Assembly: GCA_034401795.1 (NCBI GenBank)
Contig: CM067366.1
Span: 68,408,014-68,472,013, forward strand
Direction of reading: 5' to 3'
Source of the DNA: Chaetoderma sp. LZ-2023a
Taxonomy: Eukaryota; Mollusca; Caudofoveata; Chaetodermatida; Chaetodermatidae
DNA length: 64,000 nucleotides
The position numbers and the translations under genes are program-made. Positions 21,252-32,649 of the stretch are shown here, piece by piece. Under the pieces are notes generated by a model that saw only the letters and a list, made by a program, of their open reading frames with translations, was not told the DNA's origin and made no database searches. Positions within the stretch are counted from its first letter, which is position 1. Every line of letters starts with the position of its first letter.

Positions 21252-21479
21252 GGTAACCCTTTAACGCTTAAGCTTGCCAAAACTGCTTCTGCAGTGGCCT
21301 TGAGAAATAGAGAACTGCAGACTCAGACTATTTTTTTAAATTTGTCAATGGAATGACTGGCTCGATAATCGAGGCAGTCAATCCTGTGGTGAATTAAAAA
21401 AAATTAATTTCTCCTGGTCTGAAAATGAACATTTTCTATGAGAAATTAAAGACTTGCTTGAACAAGATTTGAGGGTTAA
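21252..21479. mobile_element. family A hairpin
   Basis: GTAACCCTTTAACGCTTAAGC ... GATTTGAGGGTTAA, with centre GGCTCGATAATCGAGGC. Confidence 0.85.
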
Positions 21480-21792
21480 CAGATGAATCCTTTCTCTAAG
21501 TACATATCACAATTATTGCGTGAGAATATCCGTGAATCTAAACCAGCTTGCCTGCCTACCTATATAGCCTAGGGCATGGAATACTGATAAAAATGATGTT
21601 ACTGAACTATGGCAACATATAGGGCAGAAGGAAGAGCGCATACAATGGTACAATTATTATTGGTCCATCAGAACCATGTGGAGCTGACACAGCACAGAGA
21701 TCGACACCTAACCTAAACACTCGATGATGACCAGCAGCATTGGATTTCTGATCAGATATTATAAACCATTGACAGGAATTATTGTTGCTTAA
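21480..21792. other. no gene recognised
   Basis: Unique-looking sequence with no structure noticed. Confidence 0.5.
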
Positions 21793-22006
21793 TTAACCAT
21801 TTATCACTCAAAATGGGTCAAGAAAATTTCTCATAAAAATGTCCATTTGCAGACCAAAAAGACTGTTTTTGAAAATTTACCAATGGAATGACTCTGGAAT
21901 AACGGATATCGAGCCAGTCATTACAGTGGTAAAATTTAAAAAAATTGACAATTCTAAAGACCACTGCGAAAAGCATTTTTGGCTGATATGAGTGTTAAAG
22001 GGTTAA
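21793..22006. mobile_element. family A hairpin with small central insertion
   Basis: TTAACCATTTATCACTCAAAA ... GGCTGATATGAGTGTTAAAGGGTTAA type end. The centre reads GGAATGACTCTGGAATAACGG, with a few extra bases between the arms. TTAA is present at both ends. Confidence 0.87.
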
Positions 22007-22259
22007 AGCCGAGATTACAGATCAGTCAATCACAAGCAGACAGCCATTGCTCAGGAACGGATTATCAACATGACATCAGATTACACACTGCTATTCCACC
22101 ACCCTATAGAATGATGCAATATATCACTGAGTATCTAGTCGTAACCAAATACGCCACATGTTAGCTGACATCACAAACTCACAATCAAAATGACATATCC
22201 CTGTGCCGAAAATTGTATTAAAGTCTGTCAATAAAGTGCACGAATTGATGAATTTACAA

Positions 22260-22400
22260 TTTACTAAACATTCTGTTGAATACTTTGAAATTAATTTGAC
22301 TTGGAGCCGTTGCTGTTAGACAGCAACAGGCCACCAACCAAAACCCAGTCAAATTAGTTTCAAAATATTTAGCAGCTCACCTGTATAATAAACTTGGAAT
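22260..22400. mobile_element. B-type hairpin core
   Basis: TTCTGTTGAATACTTTGAAATT and AATTAGTTTCAAAATATTTAGCAGC surround an irregular loop that holds GCTGTTAGACAGC. It lacks B1 termini. Confidence 0.75.
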
Positions 22401-23205
22401 TCAGATTCTGGGATTTCAGGTTTCAAAATCTCAATTCGATTCCATCACATGATCAAAGTAGGAAGAGCTTAGCTGGAAATGGGCGTAGAATGGCCAAAAA
22501 TTAATGCCTCTATTTCTATCTTAATCTGATTGATAGGAAAGTGCATCTGTTAGCCTGCTCGCAACACCATTACGTACAGGTGCACATGGCACCTTGTATC
22601 AGTCTCCTCTCTCAGTGGATAGAATTCACTGTTCCCACATTAGCGTGTTTTGGGAAAATACCTTCCTGGAATGCATCGCCCATACCGCTTCCGGCTGGCA
22701 ACCGCGATAGCCGACGCGCAAACATCATTACTTTACTATGGGAATCAGATACAGTGCACCTTAGGCAGTGCATACGAAAAACTAGGTTCATAACATTATT
22801 GAAGTCATACATCATTGGAACGCTAAGCCAATTTTCTATACAATTCTGTATTAGTTTTTATAGTTTTGTAAAATTTAATACATTTGATTGCAATTTTAAA
22901 ATATCCCCTATTGTCCACTTGATTTAATGAATCTAAGTCGAATGGTGTATGTTATATACGCAGATAAAAAATAATGCATTAATGTTTCGGCAATTGAATG
23001 CACTTTCCAATGATATATGATTTAAATAATATAATGATTTTAGTTTATCATAGGAACGGTTTAGATTGCGGTGTATTTTAGTGCAAATAAAATCCAATGC
23101 GGGTCAGCAGCTTGTTGGCGGCTATACCAGCCAGGAGTATTGCTCTGAGCATTGATTTAGAGAAATCCTGGTGTAATGACGTCTATGTGGGAAAGGTGTA
23201 TTCAT
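22401..23205. other. no gene recognised
   Basis: An open frame (22541-22927, plus) of 128 codons has no recognised domain. The sequence is not visibly repetitive. It could hold a gene fragment but I see no splice pair that supports it. Confidence 0.4.
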
Positions 23206-23592
23206 TCACCTTCCTGTTTATCCATCCATCACATGACGTCATAATCCACTAAGTGACGTGTACCTGACGCCACAATCATGACATCATGAATGATTCGATA
23301 TATCCCGTCTTTAACGCTTAATAGTCCGACACGTTGTATGAATAGTATATCTTTGCTATTTAATAAACATGCTGTTGAATATTTTAAAACTAATTTGGCT
23401 GGGCGCTTTCAAAATATTCAGCAGATTGTTTAGTAAATAGTAGACATACAATTCGAACAACTGACACACTTTTAAAAATTCCTGACAGACTTTGTTACAT
23501 CATTCATAACTTTATTGATTGTGACTGACTTCAACCTACATGTGATGTAATTCATTATGATGTCATATACTTGATCGACAGATTGGATTCCT
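23206..23592. mobile_element. symmetric B2 derivative
   Basis: The left portion is the standard B2 left half (CACCTTCCTGTTTATCCATCC, CATGACGTCATAATCC, TATTTAATAAACATGCTGTTG). The right portion is not the expected GGGCGGGGC half but a reverse complement of the same left half (TTAGTAAATAGTAGACATAC ... TGTAATTCATTATGATGTCA ... GATTGGATTCC). The core is shortened to GGCTGGGCG. The whole element is therefore a long imperfect palindrome. Confidence 0.75.
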
Positions 23593-23833
23593 CTTACTGT
23601 GCGAACCACCAAGATATGAAGGGATCCAGAAAACCTTTTCACATGCTGGATACAAGTCACAGACACCCTAAATGTGAAAGCACAGCGAGCTACATACGCT
23701 ACTGCATTATGCATCATGATGTCTATAACGAGTTCATTTAATATTCGACATAGATTGTCTTATATTTCATATAATCCATTGACAAAATCTTAGTTTAATA
23801 TATCCTATGTACCCCTAGGTCGAATTTAAGCAT

Positions 23834-24111
23834 TTAACTCTCAAGTTGGGCAAAAATTACTTTTTCACAGGTCTCGAGAAATGGGAATGTGCGGATCAAA
23901 AGACTATTTTTGAAAATTTATCACTGCAAAGACTATCAATGTACATACTTGATACACACGCGCATGCGCGCACATACAGCCAGACAGTCAGGCGGACAGA
24001 CATTGACTTGATGGATAATCTCCATTTTCAAAAGCTTGGGGATAATAATGGACATTTTCTATGAAAATAAACATCCATTTTCTTGAACAAGTTTGAGGAA
24101 AAAATGGTTAA
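23834..24111. mobile_element. family A hairpin with replaced centre
   Basis: Left arm TTAACTCTCAAGTTGGGC ... AATTTATCACTGCAAAGACT. Right remnant AATGGACATTTTCTATG ... AAAAATGGTTAA. The centre is replaced by about 110 bp that holds GCGCATGCGCGC and GACAGTCAGGCGGACAGAC. Confidence 0.7.
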
Positions 24112-24599
24112 TGCCGATTGACAGACAAAAGAATGGTGATTGAATGGAGACATTATATCGCAAAATGGCTCCCAGAGAGCCATAACAGAAATGGACAAAA
24201 CATCATAAGTAGCATCTATAGACACGGTGACATTCACCACAGCACTCAAATAAAGCTCTTCATGAATACAGAATCCTGTGAAGTTTTCATATGTCCATGT
24301 ACCGGTGTGCTGTATTGGCCAAAGATCTAACATTCATTCTGTAGTTCTCCAGATAACGTGTCTAGAATGCTGGAATTACGCCTTTAGACACAACAATACT
24401 ATTGGAAATGGGAGATTGGCACTAGCAATATTGCGCAGGAAATTGCCAATATGAACTTGAAATGGGCAATTTAAGGAAGTGTCAATCGAATAATCTGATA
24501 TTTCTGATTAATTCATACATTGCTATAGACCAGAAATGCCAATGTTTCCCTCACATATCAATTTCAAAACAACAATAGAGATAATCAGCTAGACTTATA
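24112..24599. other. no gene recognised
   Basis: Two overlapping short frames on opposite strands (24118-24330 and 24028-24333) show no domain. Otherwise unassigned. Confidence 0.45.
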
Positions 24600-24836
24600 A
24601 ACCTTTAATGGTCAAATTTTGTCAAGAAAATTTAAATATCTGCGTATTGACTGTCCATTTAGAAGCCAAGAGAATAGAATTTTTTTTAATTTATCACTGG
24701 AATGACCGGCTCGGTTAACGAGCCAGTCATTCTAGTGGTAAATTTTCAAGAATTGTCTTCTTTTGGCCTGTAAATGGACATTCCACAGGACCATAACAGA
24801 GGCCGGTTTGAGCCGGCTTGATCATTAAAGGGGTAA
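24600..24836. mobile_element. family A hairpin, complete
   Basis: CCTTTAATGGTCAAATTTTG ... CCGGCTTGATCATTAAAGGGG, with centre CCGGCTCGGTTAACGAGCC. Arms pair well except at the GAATAGAATTTT segment. Confidence 0.88.
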
Positions 24837-25032
24837 GACTAATTTGACTGGAAGTTGACAAGATGTTGCCGTCTAAAACCAGTAACAGTTTCAATTGAAA
24901 TTAGAATTTTCAGGTGAGGAATTTCCTGCACCAGGTCGGTAGGGTTTGCAGAGCTATCTTCATATAGGTGTAGTCGGATGGAGGCATGGCTTCCCTCTTA
25001 GATGGGCATGGCCTCGTACTAGCATCAGCCGA

Positions 25033-25057
25033 CCAGCGAGATTAATAATCTCGCTGG
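25033..25057. repeat. perfect 12-bp-arm palindrome
   Basis: CCAGCGAGATTA, one central A, then TAATCTCGCTGG. A partial third copy (ATAATCTCGTTGG) and a TATATATATATA run follow immediately. Confidence 0.95.
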
Positions 25058-25139
25058 AGAATAATCTCGTTGGATATATATATATATCACATCACGGCTT
25101 CAAAAATGTCCATATTGTCCGGATATGACAGAGAATTGT

Positions 25140-26186
25140 ATTCGATGACCGGCAAATGTGATGTCGTCGGACAGCAATGTATGTATTTTGTTAAATACTT
25201 GTGAATAAAAAAATTCTGCCAGCAATTTCCGGCTTATATTCCATGTAATATTTGTAAATCTTACGTCTATCTAGATCACCCAAGACGTAAAAAGTAAAAT
25301 GAGGCTAGATGCCTTCTTAAGTTGGACGAGCCAATTAAAGCTCTTTTGTGATTGGAGGCATTCCACTGCGCATTATCTGGACTGGAAGGAGATGTCCCAA
25401 ATAAAAGCCAATTTTGCAGCGTCGCAAATGCCAATATTGCAAGTTAATAATAAATCTATACAGGAGATAATGAACATCCCCTGTATTTATATCAGTCCCT
25501 CCAAGTTCGCTTTATGTGGCTTAGTTTCTTGAGTTGGGTTGTGTCTTGTCGTGACTGTCGATAGGTGTTTGAGGTCACTTAATTGGGGATTCGACGGTAT
25601 TGACGGTCCTCTCTACTAACTACTAACCTAATAGTGTGGATAGTCGTTAGGCCCAGAGGCATAAACGCATGCACCCAGAATAAAATCCTCCAACCACTAG
25701 TTTAGGCACACATATGCCTGCAGTTGGTGAACTGTAGCCCAGAAGGGCCGCCTACGAGACATCAACAGGGCCATCTACCAACTCCTGTTCCTTCTTCCTG
25801 CTTCCGTACCGGCTTACAAGTATGAAAAATTAGGTAGGATACACTCGCTTTCTACCACTGTCTTTCGAATCTCCAGTATAATTTCCGAGACTGTATGCCC
25901 ATCTTTTCCTTTTCAACTTTGGGAATCTTGAGCCGGCAACGACTGCTCATAAATTAGGCACATTCAGAGCAGTGCCCTAAACCGCCAACAACCACCGGTA
26001 CACTATTCTAAAATGATCCCCCTCGCTCATCGTCTTTTTTTCTTTTCTTCTCTTTCAATTTAGGTCTTGGACAAACCTTAAAACATGCTAAGAGTACAGC
26101 CAGCTAAAGTATGATAGTTTAGGCCCTGCCTAGAGCATGAACCGCCCCAAGCTCTCCCCTGCACTTTCGCTAGGAAGTATACCTAT
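25140..26186. other. unassigned, GC-richer from about 25540
   Basis: No recognised frame. From about 25540 the composition rises in GC and differs from the surrounding AT-rich DNA. It leads into the LTR-like region without an obvious boundary, so part of it may belong to the same retroelement. Confidence 0.4.
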
Positions 26187-26870
26187 TGTTACGGTCCCTC
26201 CGACTTTCGATATAGAGACCTGCCTAAAATGATAGATTAGAAAAGACCTTGTAGACATAAAATAGCGATCGACTAGTATAGGTGACTAAAGGAAACTGGC
26301 CTGGAAACAAACTAAAGGGGGCACCACAATCACAACCGGTGTAGGCGCACCGTTAAAGGGGGCACTGGGAATCTCATTAGTGCCCAGCCACAAAGTATAA
26401 AAGGCTGAGAAAAATCAGTCGCAGGTCATTCAGACCTTTGAGTCACATAGGACTCGGCGTAAGCTTAACAATATACATCCAATTGAGAGGAATCCGGACC
26501 ATCTGAAGACGTAGTCACTACACTGCATGAACTACATGCCTTGATCTACCCATCACATTAGGTTAGTTTAATTTTCTTCATCTCAGAGCCCGCTTACCTT
26601 GGATGAACATAACCTCTCCTTACTGTAAATACTCATGAGCCCTCTGATATATAGCTGTATACATAAATATATTCAACCGTGAACTATGATCCCGTATTGA
26701 CACATGGATTCTACAACTAAAGAAAAAGAACCTTATCGCTCGTGAGAGCGAGACTGTGTTGATCTACACACGTATACTCAGGCAGCCTGAATGCATTCTA
26801 TGAAAGAACGATTCAATCACCCGTCTCACCATAAGGATCTAACCCAAGAGACCAACCGCCGCTAACCAGA
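26187..26870 (+). mobile_element. possible LTR of a Gypsy-like retrotransposon
   Basis: It begins TGTTACGGTCC, a start seen in many Ty3/Gypsy LTRs, and ends near ACCGCCGCTAACCAGA, followed at once by TGGCGACATAG, which could serve as a primer-binding site. Inside are, in the expected order, TATAAAAGG (26396), an initiator-like TCATTCAGACC about 30 bp later, and CATAAATA (about 26662) as a possible poly(A) signal. Against this, no second LTR, target duplication or pol domain was found, and AAAGGGGGCAC at 26305-26365 could mark a different boundary. Confidence 0.4.
26396..26430 (+). promoter_or_regulatory. TATA box and initiator-like site
   Basis: TATAAAAGG with TCATTC about 30 bp downstream fits an RNA polymerase II core promoter. 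It is probably the promoter of the LTR-like element rather than of a host gene. Confidence 0.45.
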
Positions 26871-27164
26871 TGGCGACATAGCATCTCGTGATGAAGATCC
26901 AGACAGCACGATCAAGATTAACATAGAGAAAGGGCTGGTCTCCGTTCATATACGACCATATTCACAAGCATTCAAAGACGCTGCAGCCGCTTCTGTCTGA
27001 AAACATTTGTAGCAAGAAACTGCGCGGAAGCATGCCCCTGTGAGACATAAGGAACAGGTCGCTCTCGATGCCCGACGCCGCGACCCCAGGGTCACATGTT
27101 CAAATTTCTCAATGCCCGACGCTGTATGACCGCGCACCCTTCCGGCTACATAGGGAATATGAAG
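26871..27164 (+). other. possible retroelement leader, decayed
   Basis: GC-rich compared with the neighbourhood and without an intact frame. It contains two copies of a short motif (GATGCCCGACGCCGC and ATGCCCGACGCTG, 27067 and 27111). It may be leader or gag debris of the LTR-like element. Confidence 0.3.
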
Positions 27165-27240
27165 ATTAATCCTTTCAAGGCTGGTCAAGAAAATATCAAT
27201 TTCTCTATAGTGTCAGAATGTCCATTTGTAGCCCAAGCGT
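27165..27240. mobile_element. family A left arm fragment
   Basis: TTAATCCTTTCAAGGCTGGTC, then AATGTCCATTTGTAGCCCAAG, then unrelated sequence. Confidence 0.6.
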
Positions 27241-27784
27241 TAGCTATATTCATTCCGTCTGTATATTTCCAAAATACCTTTCTTTTATTACTATCATAGG
27301 CCCATTAGAATGAAATGAATATCTTCCAAGACATGAGTTAGCTAACGCTCTGTTTCAAGTTGATGGTTTAATACAGTTGCTGGATCAGACAGGTGGATGC
27401 AAAGACCAACATTCTACTTGTTTTCAAAATTTCTATGAAAGCTTTTTCACAATCACAGAATCAAATACAAATTTTAGCTCCTTCAGAAGCAGGTTTATGG
27501 AATGTCAGACTGTACAGCGTTAATCACACGTCTTTGTTATTCAACATATATAAAAGCGTGCAATTTAACTAAAGATTCCTGAAAGCCATTAAAGTCTGCC
27601 AATCCGTCACTATCCACGCAGCCTGATATTATTAGGTCAGTGAGGGATGTCACTGCATTAACTAGTAAACCATAGCTAAAAGCCGTTATAGATTGTTTGA
27701 AGATTATTATTCACATGGAATTTTATCAGTGGGAGCGACCAGATATCTAGAATGATGCTATCAGAATTAGAGGCTGGTAAAACT
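27241..27784. other. no gene recognised
   Basis: AT-rich sequence without noticed structure. Confidence 0.5.
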
Positions 27785-27995
27785 GTAACCCTTTATCACT
27801 CACACTGATGACAAATATCTTCTGCAATCGTCATGAGAAATGCACATTTGCACACCAAGAATAGATGATTTTTGAAACATTACCACAAATTCCAAAGGTA
27901 ATTTAAAAAAAAAAAGTTTTCTCTTGGTCTGGAAATAGACAGTTTCTTTGAGAAAATTCAAATTTTCTTGAACAAATTTGAGGTTTAACATGTTA
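27785..27995. mobile_element. family A element with eroded hairpin
   Basis: GTAACCCTTTATCACTCACAC ... TGAGGTTTAACATGTTAA. The inner GACTGGCTCG core is gone (only CACAAATTCCAAAGG remains between the arms), so the hairpin is weak. Confidence 0.75.
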
Positions 27996-28451
27996 ATATG
28001 AATGCCATTTAACAAATGCCAGGAGACCACAGGTATGAAGTTTAACCATTGCTAAGCTGAATTAAGATATTAGTCAGGTCAGGTCAGTTAACATGATAAT
28101 AACCAATCTTTATACAGAGAGAATGCCGCTGAAAGTTGTTAGACTCATAAATCGCTAAAAAAAATTTTATGAGCTTCTTAAAATTACTACCACTGTATTT
28201 TTAGTGTACATGGCTTTGCACCGTGTTAACATTCTCGCCCAGCACAACATGGGGTTTTTTAACTAAGAAATCACCATCAGAATCAACATGAATTCAATAA
28301 CTACAAAACCAGGAAATTAATCAACTTTCAGATGCTTTTAACTGTCTCGATGCTGCAAGCCACCAGACAATAATTTTAATGCCCAATAACTCTAGGAAAT
28401 TGGAGTCTGCAGAAATTCAGCAGGCAGACAGCTAATAAGAAGCTTACTGCT
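27996..28451. other. unassigned; small dispersed repeat
   Basis: AACTGTCTCGATGCTGCAAG with CCAGACAATAATTTTAATG (28328-28385) recurs at about 49785-49830 and partly at 36610-36640. This is a fourth, minor repeat family. Confidence 0.5.
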
Positions 28452-28687
28452 TTAACAATTTACTCTTCAAGACTGACAAAAATATTCTATGCACTGATGG
28501 ACCATGCACCACCCAGTCAGCTGTCTATTTGCGGGTCAGGTGACGACTATTTTGGAAACTTTACCAGTGCAATGTCTTGCTCAATAAGAGTCAGGAATCC
28601 CATTGGCAATATTTTTTTAAATAGCCACCAACTTAACATTCAGTAAATAAATATTTAGCCTGCCAATTTTGATGATTAAATGGTTGA
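28452..28687. mobile_element. family A element, strongly diverged
   Basis: TTAACAATTTACTCTTCAAG, GTCTATTTGCGGGTCAGGTG, ACCAGTGCAATGTCTTGCTC and AATTTTGATGATTAAATGG keep the family order with many substitutions, suggesting an old copy. Confidence 0.65.
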
Positions 28688-28844
28688 TTAAGTATGTTTA
28701 TGACCGAGTTAAGATGATTCAGGTGCAGGCTGTGATGTTCTTTGTGTAGTAAGTCAAACAGAAATTGTATAAGAATTTGTCTTTAATGCAATCAAACCCG
28801 TCTTCTAATGGTCATGCTTGGAACACCAATAGGTGCTCTGTCAA

Positions 28845-29030
28845 TTAACACTTTAATCCTCAAATTTATTCAAGAAAATTTAAAATTTCTCATAGAAAAT
28901 GTCCAATTGCAGCCCAAGATTATTTTTGAAAATTTACCACTGAAATTACTGACCAGCTTATCAAACCGGTGAATTTCCAGAAATCTATGATATCTACAGT
29001 ATCTCAAGACTTCTCATAGAGACCAGTTCT
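28845..29030. mobile_element. family A element, right arm eroded
   Basis: TTAACACTTTAATCCTCAAAT ... GAAAATTTACCACTGAAATTAC, then a short right arm without the GACTGGCTCG core. Confidence 0.7.
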
Positions 29031-29325
29031 AAAATACGAACGACGTTTTCTCACGATTTCTTAACTCTCGCAATTTGCAAACAAATCCCATTTTCAAATT
29101 AACATTGCAAGAATGGCAAATCTCATGAGACTTTGGCCTGTGACTGTAACTCGTATTCCGTTTACATTGTATAATGTATTGATTAGTTGAGAAAATGAGA
29201 TAATATTTAATGACACATGGAACTTTACTGGTGATAACGGAATGTATAACAGCTATGATTTAAAAATAGCCAATTCTTAGAAGGGAAAGATGTACTGTTG
29301 AAGAGTTTTACATGCATTACAATAT
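29031..29325. other. no gene recognised
   Basis: AT-rich sequence with no structure noticed. Confidence 0.5.
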
Positions 29326-29396
29326 TTTAAGATGGATGGACAGACGGATGGAGGCGATTACAATATCCCGATGTTTTATTAAAATGTGAGGATATT
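29326..29396. repeat. terminal piece of the family E repeat
   Basis: GATGGATGGACAGACGGATG, then GAGGCGATTACAATATCCCG and GTGAGGATATTAAAA, match the right end of the array at 63220-63925. Confidence 0.75.
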
Positions 29397-29492
29397 AAAA
29401 TGTACTGTTGAATACTTCGGGCGTAATTTGATTGGAAACCATTGCTGCCCAATGACTTGTATTCAAATTATGTCCAAAATAGGCAACAGGAC
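29397..29492. mobile_element. B-type core, degraded
   Basis: TACTGTTGAATACTTCGGGCG ... AATTTGATTGGAAACCATTGC then a weak right arm ending CAACAGG. Confidence 0.6.
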
Positions 29493-29550
29493 ATTTCTTA
29501 TGTCGTACACGTTCAAAATTGTACTACCTAACATGTTTCTGTTTTTCAGT

Positions 29551-31422
29551 CCAGGTGAGCTTATGCCGTGGCGACCATCCGTCGTCTGTCCATCCGTCGC
29601 CTGTCAACTTTTGCTTTAAAATGCTACTCCTCCTTAACCAATAGCGAATCTTAACTAAATTTTGGTCAAAGGATGCTATTGTGCTTGGATCCGGAACTTC
29701 CATTTGGAATTTTGATTTATAAATTTGTGTGCCCCAAATCTTAGATTTTATTACAAATTTACCGGAAATTGTTAAATTGCTTCTTACCCTTTTGACCGAT
29801 TTTAATCAAATTTGGCTGAAAGAATCCTATGGTCATAGGTTATAGAACATGCATTCAGAATTTTGATTCGTAAATATTTTGGGTAAAAAACTTAGATTTT
29901 ATTAACAATTTACCGGAGATTGTCAAATTGCTTCTTCTCCTTACCATTTTGACCAATTTCAACCAAATTGGGCTGAAAGAATCCTATTGTCATAGGCTCT
30001 AGAACCTCCATTCAGAACTTTGTTGCGTAAATATTTTGAGTGTAAATCCTAGATTTTATTAAAAATTTACCGGAAATTGTCAAATTGCTTCTTCTCCTTA
30101 CCCGTTTGACCAATTTAAATCAAATTTGGCTGAAAGGATCCTATGGTAAGTGGTTATAGAACTTGCATTCAAGATTTTGATTCGTAAATATTTTGGGTGA
30201 AAAACTTAGATTTTATTAAAAATTTGCCGGAAATTGTTAAATTGCTTCTCCTTACCATTTTGACCAATTTGAACCAAATTGGGCTGAAAGAATCCTATGG
30301 TCATGGGCTCTAGTTTCGGTGGTCATCTTGAACTTTTTTTTAAATGGCGGGAAATTGTTTAAAACACTACTCCTCATTAACTGCTTGAGCATTTTCAACC
30401 AGACTTGGGTGGATTGATACTAGGCTACTAACTTTCAAAACATGTATACTGAATTTTGATTGGTCAATTTTTCGGGCTACCATCTTGGATTTTCTCAAAA
30501 ATGGTGGGAAATCGTTTAAAATGCTACTCCTCAATAATTGCTTGAGCAATTTTAACCAGACTTGGATGGAAGGATACTACGCTGGTAAGTTTCGAAACTT
30601 GTTTACAGAATTTTGATTGGTCAATTTTTCTGGCGGCCATCCTGGATTTTCTGGAAATTACTTAAAAGCCTACTCAATAACCACTGGGCCGATTTCAATC
30701 AAACTTGGATGGAAGAAACCTAGTCTAGTATGCTTCAGAACTTGTATACAGAATTTTGATTGGTCAATTTTTCGGGCTACCATCTTGGATTTTCTGAAAA
30801 ATTGTGGGAAATCGTTTAAAATGCTACTCCTCAATAACTGCTTGAGCAATTTCAACCAGACTTGGATGGGAAGCATACTAGCCTGGTAGATTTCAAAACT
30901 TGCATACAGAATTTGGATTGGTCCTTTTTTCCGGTGGCCATCTTGGATTTTCTGAGAATTTTGGGAAATCAGTTAAAAGGCTACTCCTCATTAACCGCTT
31001 GAACGAGTTCAAGGAAACTCGGCTGGAAGAAACCTAAAATGCTATGCTTCAGAGCTTGTATATAGAATTTTAATTGGTCAATTTATTCTGTGGCCTTCTT
31101 GAAATTTCCGGAAAATAGTTGAAAATCGTCTACTCATTAACTACGCGGACGATTTCAACCAGGCTTTAGAAGTTGCACATAGAATTTTGACTGGTCAATT
31201 TTTCTGAAAGTTTTCCGGAACCATTTAAAAATGGTAACTCAATAGCCTGATTTCAACAAAACCTGGGTGGAACGATCCTATGATGGTAGGCTACAACATA
31301 TTAAACGTGTCTTGATTGGTAAATTTTTTGGTGGCCATCTTGGATTTTCTGAAAGTCATCCATCATGTATATTTAAATGCAAATGATTTAAATGCCAATG
31401 GTCCAGGTGAGTGGGCCTCTTG
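29551..31422 (-). mobile_element. Helentron-like element with different internal modules
   Basis: In minus orientation it begins CAAGAGGCCCACTCACCTGG (31422 downward) and ends ..GTCGCCACGGCATAAGCTCACCTGG at 29551, with the usual GACGACGGATGG-like stretch just inside; the outer half of the 3' hairpin is lost. The interior is about 160-bp tandem modules of two kinds: 29690-30320 (ACCGGAAATTGTTAAATTGC, about four units) and 30320-31380 (TTTTGATTGGTCAATTTTTC with CATCTTGGATTTTCTG, about seven units). Confidence 0.75.
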
Positions 31423-31675
31423 TTTCGTTTTGGAAAATCTAAATTATTTCTGAGCTGGACTGCAGCAGAGTTGCCATCAGGAAACATATATTCAGTGGTC
31501 TCTGCAGCCACATTGATTTCCATATGGTTCGTCTTCAGGCCTATTTCAGTGAAGTAATGGAGTTAAAATTTTTTTTTACTAATCTTAATGGAGTTTGCCA
31601 CAGAATTTCAATGTAATAAGTTTAGCTATAGATAGTAAATACCAAATTTGGTCCAAAAAACTGTAATTGTTATTT

Positions 31676-31865
31676 TATTCAATGTGCATTTATTGCCCAA
31701 GAGAATACAATTTTCAAAAATTTATCACTGGAATGACTGGCTCGGTCATCGAGTCAGTCAATCCAGTGCTAAATTTATGAAAATTTTATTCTCTTGGCCT
31801 GTAAATGGCCAATCCACAAGACCATAGCAGAGGCCGGTTTTGGCCGGTATGACCATTAAAGGGCT
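31676..31865. mobile_element. family A hairpin, left end missing
   Basis: ATTTATTGCCCAAGAGAATAC, centre GACTGGCTCGGTCATCGAG, right end GGCCGGTATGACCATTAAAGGG. Confidence 0.82.
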
Positions 31866-32322
31866 CATGTTTGAGGGGAATCAGATCACTATCACATCTG
31901 AGACACAGTACTGAACAGACAAACAAGATATCAAATATCTTCGCTTTGCCCCTTCAAAGCGACGATGGTAATAACAAAGATGACAAATTATGGATGGACG
32001 AATGACAAGACAGTGAAAACAGATGATGGATGAAGTGTCATCGCTATAGCACACATCATCGGAATGAAAAACATGGTCTGCCTGCAAAACTCTATTATGA
32101 TAATTATTCTATTTCATTCTAAATTTTCACTGAATACATTTATGCTAAATTTAATCTGTTGATTCTTACGAAATTTTTTTAATTACATGTTACTGAGGCC
32201 AATGACTTGAAGCTAGATTGTCTTTTAAATTGTGGCCATATTTTAAATTCTTCCCTTTAGAATCCAACTTTGTAATTATTCTCTGAATTCAGACTGAGAT
32301 AAATCACACATTATTAACATTT
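31866..32322. other. no gene recognised
   Basis: No exon-like frame. AT-rich in the second half. Confidence 0.5.
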
Positions 32323-32543
32323 TTAACACTTGAATGTGACCAAGAAAAATGAAATTTTCTATGGAAAATGTCTATTTGCATACCAAGGAGACGATTTTTG
32401 AAAATTTACCACTGGAATGACTGGCTCGAGCCAGTCATTCAAGTAGTAAATTTTCAAAAACAGTCTTCTTGTTCTGCAAATGGACATTTCTCAAGACCAC
32501 TGCAGGAAGACATCTTTGGCGGACATGAGTGTTAAAGGGTTAA
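32323..32543. mobile_element. family A hairpin without loop
   Basis: TTAACACTTGAATGTGACC ... ATGAGTGTTAAAGGGTTAA. The centre is GGAATGACTGGCTCGAGCCAGTCATTC-like: the arms meet directly, so the loop has been lost and the palindrome is continuous over about 50 bp each way. Confidence 0.9.
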
Positions 32544-32649
32544 TTAGTAAATAATATTATTGGAGCCTGTAAGCCAGATGAAGCTGGATTAGTGTTTAAT
32601 CGTATGTATAAAACACATCCATTATACAAAAGGCGACTAGAATGCTCTT

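Noticed and set aside
22541..22927. 128-codon plus-strand gene
   Set aside because: No recognisable domain or splice signals; AT-rich C-terminal part looks random.
30367..30889. Similar short proteins on both strands
   Set aside because: They reflect the 160-bp internal tandem modules of a Helentron-like element.
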